NCBI RefSeq assembly: GCF_027922305.1
Contig: NZ_BSFK01000016.1
Location: 310,001 to 374,000, forward strand
DNA: 64,000 nt
From: Methylopila jiangsuensis
GTDB taxonomy: Bacteria; Pseudomonadota; Alphaproteobacteria; Rhizobiales; Methylopilaceae
Direction: 5' to 3'
Shown: in pieces, positions 55,097-61,791 of the stretch
Layout: each line of letters starts with the position of its first letter
Position numbering within the stretch: position 1 is the first letter of the stretch
Program-made: the position numbers and the translations under genes
The notes under the pieces: model-generated
The model's input: only the letters and a program-made list of their open reading frames with translations
Databases searched by the model: none
What the model was told of the DNA's origin: nothing

Positions 55097-55543
55097 ATGT
55101 TGAGAATGTTACTGGCGACGACCGTCGCCATGAGCGCCGCCACCGCGATCGCACAGGAAAGCAAGTCCGCCCCTGAAGGAACGGAAAGCCTTCCCAAGGC
55201 CTGCCAAGTCGCGTCGCCCGGGCAGGGTATGACGGGCAAGGCGATGGAGATGGGCGATATGGCGTCCCACTCGATGTCGGACATGGGCGAAGCCCAAATG
55301 GCTTCGATGAAGGCGATGCAGGACATGAACCGGACGATGAGAGCGACCCACGGGATCAAAGATCCCGATCTCGCCTTCGTCTGCGGGATGATCGCTCATC
55401 ACCGCGGCGCCGTGGCCATGAGCAAGATCGAACTGCAGAGCGGCAAGGACGATCAGGCGAAGGCCTGGGCCAAGAAGATCATCGCCGACCAGGAGAAGGA
55501 GATCTCCGAATTCGAAGCGTGGGCGAACAAACGCGCGCAGTGA
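55097..55543 (+). CDS. DUF305 family exported protein
   Basis: A 149-aa protein with a signal peptide (LRMLLATTVAMSAATAIAQE), a Met-rich middle (MGDMASHSMSDMGEAQMASMKAMQDM) and the DUF305 core FVCGMIAHHRGAVAMSKIEL, where the HH pair is typical. DUF305 proteins are helical, ferritin-like and frequent in copper loci. Binding of copper by the Met/His clusters is plausible but untested. Confidence 0.85.
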   Translation: MLRMLLATTVAMSAATAIAQESKSAPEGTESLPKACQVASPGQGMTGKAMEMGDMASHSMSDMGEAQMASMKAMQDMNRTMRATHGIKDPDLAFVCGMIAHHRGAVAMSKIELQSGKDDQAKAWAKKIIADQEKEISEFEAWANKRAQ

Positions 55544-55579
55544 CGTTTCCCGCGTAAGCCGCGATCTAGGGAGGATTGC

Positions 55580-56092
55580 ATGGCTCGTCGCGCTCCAAGG
55601 CCGCCACGATGTCAGCGCCAAGCTGTCCTGTACGGGGTCTGCCTTGCCGCCCTCGTCGGTCCCGCCGGCGCGACAGGGGCTGGTCCCACAGGGAATGCCG
55701 CCGACACGGATGTCCTGGCCAACGTCCTGTCGACGGCATACCTCGCGGAGAATCTGAGCCGCGTCTGCGGCGAGCAGAACCGTTGGTTTTTTGAAGATAC
55801 AAAAGGCTCAAGCGGCGATGGGCGGGCGTTCTCGGAGCACATCAAGTCGGAGGTGCTGGCCCGGCTGTCCGCCAACGACGCCAGCATCGTCGTCGTCAGG
55901 GCTGCCAACGCCGCTCGTGCGGTCTCGCTCGGCATGATTCACGTCATGGGCGAAGACACTGACGCCGCCGAGACCGCACGCATCGCGGGCTGGTGTGAGA
56001 CCACCGCCAAGCCGTTGGTGAAAGGCATCCTGGCTCAACATGACATCCGTCATGATCTGTTCGAACGGATGCTCTCTCGGGCAAAGCAGTAA
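55580..56092 (+). CDS. exported hypothetical protein
   Basis: A 170-aa protein with a likely signal peptide (QAVLYGVCLAALVGPAGATGAG). The mature part is helical with two conserved-looking cysteines (SRVCGEQN and AGWCETT), which could form a disulfide. I recognise no family. It is 36 bp after the DUF305 gene in the same direction, so it is probably part of the copper operon. Confidence 0.6.
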   Translation: MARRAPRPPRCQRQAVLYGVCLAALVGPAGATGAGPTGNAADTDVLANVLSTAYLAENLSRVCGEQNRWFFEDTKGSSGDGRAFSEHIKSEVLARLSANDASIVVVRAANAARAVSLGMIHVMGEDTDAAETARIAGWCETTAKPLVKGILAQHDIRHDLFERMLSRAKQ

Positions 56093-56361
56093 TTCGGCTC
56101 CAAGGTCGCATCGGTGACGGCGCGGACATGTCATGTCCGCATGCCGCGTTCTAGGTCGGCGTGAATGTCCGCCGCTCGAAACGACCAGGGCTTCCAAAGG
56201 CTCCTTGGACGTGCGCCCCAGCATTCCGCGACCCGAGGGAGAACCTCTGAACCATCACCGTTAGGTGATGAGACGTGTGGCGGCGGCCACATCGAAGACT
56301 GTCGAGATGCGTCACGTTCGCTCTGAGCTCAAGTCGAGAGCAACAGATGGAGCGAATGGAC

Positions 56362-56619
56362 ATGAAGACTTTTGTGATGGCGAGCCTGGTCCTGATCGGC
56401 TCGATCGGAGCGGCGCTCGCCGCCGACACCACGATCCCCAACTCGACCAATCAGCACGGTCGAGATCGTGAGGATTTCTACGCCAGCATCCCCAAAATCG
56501 GGGAGCTGATGAAAGGCTCGCTGGTCCGCGAGAAGAGCCCCGAACAGCTCTCCGCCAATACGCACGATCACAGCGCTGGCGACGGCAAGCACGACGCGAA
56601 CCGCGTCATGACTCGCTGA
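56362..56619 (+). CDS. small exported hypothetical protein
   Basis: An 85-aa protein with a signal peptide (MKTFVMASLVLIGSIGAALAAD) and a polar mature part with DREDFYASIPKIGELMKGSL and HDHSAGDGKHD. Start 56362 was preferred because a GGAG site lies 9 bp upstream; 56347 and 56356 are alternatives. No family is recognised. The His-containing tail suggests metal association, in keeping with the island. Confidence 0.58.
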   Translation: MKTFVMASLVLIGSIGAALAADTTIPNSTNQHGRDREDFYASIPKIGELMKGSLVREKSPEQLSANTHDHSAGDGKHDANRVMTR

Positions 56620-56693
56620 GAGCAACGCATTCGACAGGAAGCGCTTCGGTTCGGTCGATCGACCGAACCGAAGCCTGTTTCTTGGAGGCGAAA

Positions 56694-56990
56694 ATGAACG
56701 TCGAGGTTTCCGCTCTGCTTAAAATGGTGGTCGTGACCGCGGCCTTGGCCGGGCCAGGTTTGGCGTCGATCGCGCCTGCTGTAGCCGCGCAAAGAGAAGG
56801 GACGTCTGCGCAGGGAGCGTATCGGCGCATTGGGCTGACGCCGCCGTCCTGCGACGACTCGAAAAGGGTCGTCGTCAGGACGCTTACGGATGACGCATCC
56901 GTCCGTCACGAACAGCTCGTTCACTGGACCCGGCATAACTTCAAGGGTTACCAGATGAAGCCCGTCTGCGCGCTGATCCAGGTTCGCTGA
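56694..56990 (+). CDS. small exported hypothetical protein
   Basis: A 98-aa protein with a signal peptide (LLKMVVVTAALAGPGLASIAPAVA) and a mature part with two cysteines (TPPSCDDSKRVVV and MKPVCALIQVR). Start 56694 follows a strong GGAGG site. I recognise no family. It ends the run of exported small genes on the right side of the copper island. Confidence 0.58.
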   Translation: MNVEVSALLKMVVVTAALAGPGLASIAPAVAAQREGTSAQGAYRRIGLTPPSCDDSKRVVVRTLTDDASVRHEQLVHWTRHNFKGYQMKPVCALIQVR

Positions 56991-57074
56991 CGGAGGCCCA
57001 AACGCCCTATCGGCGCCAGCCCGCAATCTCACCGGCTTGCGGCGAAAGTCCGGTTGACGCCGACGGCCCGCCTT

Positions 57075-57905
57075 TCAGCTATCGAAGGCCACAGAGCGAG
57101 CAAGGTCCTCCTGTGCCTGCAGGGCGGCGAGGCGAGCTTGAAGCGCCGTTTGAACGACCGTGAAGGCGTCGCCGCCGAGGGTCACACGCAGCGGCGGCCG
57201 ATCTTGCGTGGCGACGGTGAAGATCGCTCGAGCGATCTTCACCGGATCCAGCGTGTAAAGTTCGTCACCTGCGGTCTCGAACATTCGGCGTATCGCGCCA
57301 GCTGGGGTATCTCGGTAGGCGGCAATCTCCGAAGCGAATTGCAGATTCCGGCTGAAGCTGGTTCGCGCCCCGCCCGGTTCGACAAGAGTGACGAACACGT
57401 CGAACGGCTCAAGCTCTTGACGCAGACACTCGCTGAAGCCCTCGAGACCCCACTTGGCGGCGTGATACATGCTGCTGGTTGGTAGTGAGTTCTGACCGCT
57501 GGCGCTCGAAATCTGGATGATCCGGCCGCTCTTCCGCTCGCGCATTGTAGGGATGAAGGCCCGCGTGATGTGCACGGGCCCCAGCAGATTGAGCGCGATC
57601 TGCCCCTCGATCTCCGCGTCCGACATCTCCTCAGTGGCGCCGACAATGCCGCCGCCGGCGTTGTTGACCAGAACGTCGACGGGACGGCGATGCTGCGTCC
57701 GGGCGACGAGGGGGTCAATCTCGGCCGTAGCCGTCACATCGAACTGCTCGACTGTAAGCGTCCTCGGATAGCGCGCCACGAGATCGTCGAGGCTTTGCGT
57801 CTTGCGGACGGTTGCTGTCAGATCGTGGCCGGCGGCGAGGACGGTCTCTGCGAGATGTCGGCCGATGCCGCTGGAGGCGCCGGTGAGAAACCAATGCATG
57901 GACAT
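57075..57905 (-). CDS. short-chain dehydrogenase/reductase
   Basis: A 276-aa SDR with the classical motifs: the cofactor loop TGASSGIGRHLAE near the N-terminus, NNAGGG (about 86-91), a catalytic Ser in ISSASGQ and the YHAAK catalytic Tyr-Lys pair (about 151-155). The substrate is unknown. It is divergent from a TetR gene with a palindrome immediately before its start codon, so it is almost certainly controlled by that regulator. Confidence 0.9.
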   Translation of the reverse strand: MSMHWFLTGASSGIGRHLAETVLAAGHDLTATVRKTQSLDDLVARYPRTLTVEQFDVTATAEIDPLVARTQHRRPVDVLVNNAGGGIVGATEEMSDAEIEGQIALNLLGPVHITRAFIPTMRERKSGRIIQISSASGQNSLPTSSMYHAAKWGLEGFSECLRQELEPFDVFVTLVEPGGARTSFSRNLQFASEIAAYRDTPAGAIRRMFETAGDELYTLDPVKIARAIFTVATQDRPPLRVTLGGDAFTVVQTALQARLAALQAQEDLARSVAFDS

Positions 57906-57919
57906 GGAACGCTCCATTT

Positions 57920-57939
57920 GTTACCTACCGGTTGGTAAC
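57920..57939. promoter_or_regulatory. TetR-type operator palindrome
   Basis: GTTACCTACCGGTTGGTAAC is a near-perfect inverted repeat with one mismatch pair. It lies between the divergent SDR and TetR genes, next to the SDR start. This is the expected location and form of the TetR protein's own operator. Confidence 0.75.
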
Positions 57940-57974
57940 TTCAGTAGCGAGGAGCGTCAAGCGGTGAGAGCCCG

Positions 57975-58544
57975 ATGAGTAATGGGCCCAAGCGCAACGC
58001 GGCGCGGACTCGTGAAAAACTGCTCGAAGCGGCGATAGAGGAATTTGCCGCCAACGGCTTTGCGGGCGCTCGAATAGACCGCATTGCGGCAGCCGCCGGC
58101 ATCAGCAAGCCGATGCTCTACGCCTATTTCGGCGACAAAGATGCGCTGTTTGAGGCTGCGCTTACGCAGGAGATCATGGCCGCGGCCGATCTAGACCGCT
58201 TCGACCCCTACGATCTGGAGGACTATGCAGGTCGAACCTATGACCTTCTCGCCACAAGACCACAATTGTGGCGGCTGCTCACTTGGCATCATTTGGAACG
58301 AGGCCAGGACATATTGTTGTTGCCGGCCGGCCAGGATCTTCTGAAAGCGAAGCAGGAGGGGATAGCCAAAGCGCAGACGGAGGGGCGGATCAGGCGCGAT
58401 TTCGCGCCTATGGACGTGATCCGCTTGGTGGCCGCCCTTTCGCAGCTTTGGTGTATGAGCGAACCCGCTCGATCCAAACGAGAACACAATGCGCGTCGAA
58501 CGACCGTGAAGCGGGCTGTAGCTCGCCTCTTGATCGAAAGCTGA
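57975..58544 (+). CDS. TetR family transcriptional regulator
   Basis: A 189-aa regulator with the TetR helix-turn-helix: TREKLLEAAIEEFAANGFAGARIDRIAAAAGISKPMLYAYFGDKDALFEAAL (about 11-62). The C-terminal ligand domain is helical. It is divergent from the SDR gene across 69 bp carrying one palindrome. Repression of the SDR gene, relieved by its substrate, is the simplest reading. Confidence 0.9.
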   Translation: MSNGPKRNAARTREKLLEAAIEEFAANGFAGARIDRIAAAAGISKPMLYAYFGDKDALFEAALTQEIMAAADLDRFDPYDLEDYAGRTYDLLATRPQLWRLLTWHHLERGQDILLLPAGQDLLKAKQEGIAKAQTEGRIRRDFAPMDVIRLVAALSQLWCMSEPARSKREHNARRTTVKRAVARLLIES

Positions 58545-58685
58545 ACGCGAAGAAGTTATACAACTTGAGTGCCGCCGCAAGCAAGCGGACTACGAGAGAA
58601 TGGTGCATGCTTGGGGCAGCTGAAAGCAGTCTCTGCCACAGGTCGTGGCTACTGTCGTGTTGAGCTTCGGTGCAAGCGCGGTTAC

Positions 58686-59060
58686 TTACATGACGCGCCT
58701 CATCGCGGAGAGGTCGCCGTTGACCTTCAGCGTCACGGTCACGTCGGCCTTGCCGCGGTTCCTCCAAAACCAGCCGTGCTTGCCGTCGAAGGCGGCCTCA
58801 AGGACACCCGCTTGGCTCGGGACGGCGCGGCCCTTCTCGTAGCTGGTGGACTGCTGGCCGGCGCCGTCGGCGTGCATGTCGAAGTTCACGACGCCGCCCC
58901 CGACAGTCCACGCGAAGTTCACCTTGGCGGTCTTCTTCATGTCGAGCTTCACCTCGGCGCCCTCGCCGGGCCTGAGCGTGACCTTGGTCTCCTCGGATTT
59001 CTGCGCGGCCTCCTGCGCGTGAGCGGAGCCGACGAAGAGCTCAGGCCAGCCATCACTCAT
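58686..59060 (-). pseudogene. 5'-truncated heavy-metal-associated transmembrane anchor protein
   Basis: The frame encodes about 124 aa matching the periplasmic part of the anchor proteins found beside zinc/cadmium exporters: KVTLRPGEGAEVKLDMKK, WTVGGGVVNFDMHADG and AAFDGKHGWFWRNRGKADVTVTL. The N-terminal transmembrane helix is missing and replaced by a short unrelated stretch, so this looks like a remnant. Family recall is from memory of similar loci. Confidence 0.55.
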
Positions 59061-59087
59061 GGACTTCGCCTAAAATGCGGGCCGCCT

Positions 59088-59267
59088 TTATCGAGGCGAT
59101 CCAGTGATATCTATCCGCAGCAGCCGGAGCGCGTTGGCGGTGACGACCACGGTCGCGCCGCTGTCGGCGAGGATCGCCATCCAGAGCGGGGTGAAGCCGA
59201 CAAGGGTGGCGATGAGGAACGCGCCCTTCAGGCCGGGGCCAGCGCGACGTTGGATCATCGAGGCGTT
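59088..59267 (-). pseudogene. C-terminal remnant of a zinc/cadmium P1B-type ATPase
   Basis: About 55 residues match the last transmembrane pair of ZntA/CadA-type ATPases: GLKGAFLIATLVGFTPLWMA followed by ILADSGATVVVTANALRLLR, the standard ending. No other part of the ATPase is present upstream. With the truncated anchor gene just downstream on the same strand, it marks a deleted zinc/cadmium efflux operon. Confidence 0.65.
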
Positions 59268-59326
59268 GTTGCCTCGTTCGGTATGAACGGGATTGATCAA
59301 ACGGAGGGCTTGGCCGCACCTATCGC

Positions 59327-60577
59327 GTGACACGATCCTTCACATTCAAAACCTTCGAGGGCGCTTTGCCAGGCTCTCCGTCTGATCCATTGATCTGCAG
59401 CGCCTGCGTCCCGGTGAAGCGGTTCGCAAATTGGATCCGCGCGCACGGTTCCCGCGGCCAATGCGAGATCAATCCGTCCCACGGCGCCCGGCGCAACGTG
59501 GCGCCGGCTTCGGATCTCGCCGTTGAGGTCGACTCGTTCTTTCGGGCCCACTACGTGCAGGGTGGCTATGACATCACTGTTGACGACGACGACCGCACCC
59601 ACCACGAGCAACGCGGGGAAGGTTTCAAAGAGATTCTGTTGGAAGAGCTAGGATGCGACGATGACGTTCTCTCGTCCATCGTCGATCAATTACCAGACGT
59701 AGATTGGCACGACAAATCTCAGGGAGCTGAGACATTTTACGACGACTCGATCAATTTCGAGAGCCTTGCGGAGATCCGACGTCGCGACGAAGCGGATGAG
59801 GCAGAGTATTGGTATGAGCGGCGCTTTCAGTTTCAGTGGGAGGATTTCAGCGAGCAGGTGCAATACAGACAGCGGTTTTTCGATATCAAGAAGCCGCTTG
59901 ATCAGCTTTTCGGGAAGCCAAGCGAGTATGACGATGGCGCCGTCCGGCCCGTTTACAGCCTCCCCGTCGGCCAACGCCTTTATCGAGCCCGTCTGCTTGG
60001 ACGTGATCTGACTGAGGAGAAGCTACGGTCAAACGCAGCCGCTGAACTTGGCGCGCCGCCAAGGGAGAAAGCTGCCGCCGGACGCATGAACGTGGAGTTC
60101 ATTCCGGCCTTCTACGCAGCGTTCAGCCTTGAGACCGCTGTTGCAGAGATACGACCAGGCATCGGCGAAGAGGTTGCGATTGGCGAGTTCGAGGTTCGGA
60201 CGGAGCTGAAGGTTTTCGATTTCACAGCTTTCGCGCGTAAACGCGACGAGCATTGGGAGCAGATGATCCGCCACACCCGCTACGACTTTATCAAGCAGAT
60301 GGAGGACATGATCAGCAAGCCTGTGCTGCCGTCAGACCGACAACGCGAGTATATACCGACGCAGATCGTTGGCGAGTACCTAAAGAGATACTTTAATTGT
60401 GATGCAGTGATTTATAAATCTGCGATGATGAAAGATGCCGAAATTGATACTCGGAACATCGTCATCTGGAATAAGGGACGTTTATTCGTCGGGGAGGGTG
60501 CGCCGCTCGCGTATGTCGGGCATGAAATAAAAGAGGTAGCAAACGTCACCTACAGGCTTTCCGGTTTCCCGTTTTGA
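59327..60577 (+). CDS. HEPN/RES N-terminal and RES-domain protein
   Basis: A 416-aa protein with a cysteine-bearing N-terminus (LICSACVPVKRF ... GQCEI), a helical middle of the HEPN-RES N-terminal type (LLEELGCDDDVLSSIVDQLPD) and a C-terminal RES domain (about 225-415). The RES part shows RLYRARL, FYAAFSLETAVAEIRP and IPTQIVGEYLKRYFNCDAVIYKS, with the expected Arg, Glu and late Ser. RES toxins degrade NAD+. No Xre-type antitoxin gene is adjacent. The GTG start overlaps ATPase remnant DNA and is uncertain. Confidence 0.75.
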   Translation: MTRSFTFKTFEGALPGSPSDPLICSACVPVKRFANWIRAHGSRGQCEINPSHGARRNVAPASDLAVEVDSFFRAHYVQGGYDITVDDDDRTHHEQRGEGFKEILLEELGCDDDVLSSIVDQLPDVDWHDKSQGAETFYDDSINFESLAEIRRRDEADEAEYWYERRFQFQWEDFSEQVQYRQRFFDIKKPLDQLFGKPSEYDDGAVRPVYSLPVGQRLYRARLLGRDLTEEKLRSNAAAELGAPPREKAAAGRMNVEFIPAFYAAFSLETAVAEIRPGIGEEVAIGEFEVRTELKVFDFTAFARKRDEHWEQMIRHTRYDFIKQMEDMISKPVLPSDRQREYIPTQIVGEYLKRYFNCDAVIYKSAMMKDAEIDTRNIVIWNKGRLFVGEGAPLAYVGHEIKEVANVTYRLSGFPF

Positions 60578-61305
60578 AGGGTCGGCTGAAGCCCGCGGCC
60601 AGGCATCTCAAGCTTCAGGTCGGGCATGCTTCTTTCTAGTGAGGGAGGCTAACGCTGATCGCCAGGAGCCGGCAGGCATCGCGTCCTGGGCGCGGCCTTC
60701 CCCCCACTTTGCACGTTTGGCCTCGTCGCCTCTGAATTCACGCCGGTCAGCCTGCTAACGCCGATCGCGGCGGACCTCGGAGTCACTGGAGGACAAGCTC
60801 CTCGGCTCGGCTCGGCTCGGCGCCGGCCTCCCCGCAGCGCGCCAATCGACGTTGCGAAAAAGTCGGTCGTGGGGGCGACTGTGAGCGCGGAAAGTTCGCG
60901 ACCTGTCAGGCTGGTGGTCTTTTTTGTCGACGACCACCACAGCGCCTGCTCTCGCCACCGCGGCCATTGTCGCGCCCTCGCCACCGTTGAGTGTTTCAGC
61001 CGCCTGCCTGTACGAGCGACAACAAGACGGACCTTGTCCTTACCCAGCTCTCTCTTACTGGGACGACCCGCGTGCGGTCAGGCGGCTTGGCGGCGGCCAA
61101 ACTCCGAGGGCCGGACTCGGTTTTGGCTCATTGCCCAGCTACGGGTACGACTACCGGAAGCGTGGCGGTTTGGACTCTATCGACAGGAATAATTCGATGT
61201 TCTATTTTTGTTCCGACGCCTATGCACAAGCGTGAGCGCCTCTATCATTGCGTGTGACCGGCGTTTGATCGATCGTCTTTTGACGCTGAGGGATTGGGGT
61301 CCAAA
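60578..61305. other. 728-bp region without an intact gene; contains an MFS remnant
   Basis: No open frame here has convincing coding character; the ones present are Arg/Ser/Thr rich and overlap on both strands. The only recognisable piece is a short MFS transporter fragment. The rest looks like decayed sequence. Confidence 0.55.
60686..60799 (+). pseudogene. N-terminal fragment of an MFS transporter
   Basis: The plus-strand frame containing 60722-60799 reads LVASEFTPVSLLTPIAADLG then VTGGQA, the hallmark of the first helix and loop of sugar/drug-efflux MFS proteins (usual pattern: AEFLPVGLLTPIAADLGVSEGQAG). No start codon or continuation as an intact transporter is visible. This is a short remnant. 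Confidence 0.5.
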
Positions 61306-61791
61306 ATGAGGAATTATGACGACTTGGTCAGGCAGGCTCGCGAGCAGGGTCATTTCAAAGCGGACCAGTCGAAAATTCCTTTGACCACGGCCATCCTCGG
61401 CAAGCTGATCGTTGCGGCATGGGCGGCCGAGAACGGCCGCTCCGATCTGCCCAGACGCGAGAGGGTGATGGCTGCGCTGCTCGATCGCGCGAACGACGCC
61501 CCTGCCGAGGTACGGCAGGTCATGCATGTCGATCGGCGCCTGACCGGTCCTGTGATCGCCGAGTATTCCGAGTATCTCGCATCAGCTCAAATTGATGGAT
61601 TGATAAAGCGCTACAACCCTGACTATGTTCGCGTCGCAGTTGAAATCGACCGGGCCACGGGGGCCGATTTGCTGAACGATTACCGCGATCGACCGGCGGT
61701 CGTCGAATGGGTGAAGAGCGTGACCCGGAAGCTCCTCGAACCGAGATCCGCAAGGTTTGTGAGTGAGCAGCACGTCCGCGCTTCTACCTGA
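61306..61791 (+). CDS. hypothetical protein overlapping the HD-domain gene
   Basis: A 161-aa soluble, mostly helical protein with no recognised family. Notable segments are TTAILGKLIVAAWAAENGR near the N-terminus and PDYVRVAVEIDRATGADLLNDYRDR in the middle. Its last 29 bp overlap the GTG start of the HD-domain gene, so the two form a coupled pair. Start 61306 was chosen over an upstream TTG. It could be a regulator or partner of the HD/nuclease protein. Confidence 0.6.
   Translation: MRNYDDLVRQAREQGHFKADQSKIPLTTAILGKLIVAAWAAENGRSDLPRRERVMAALLDRANDAPAEVRQVMHVDRRLTGPVIAEYSEYLASAQIDGLIKRYNPDYVRVAVEIDRATGADLLNDYRDRPAVVEWVKSVTRKLLEPRSARFVSEQHVRAST

Noticed and set aside
42473-61263. Right-hand transposon end inside the window
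   Set aside because: I looked for inverted copies of the TGAGTCTA repeats or of TTCGACA near intergenic gaps and found none convincing; the element probably runs past 64,000.
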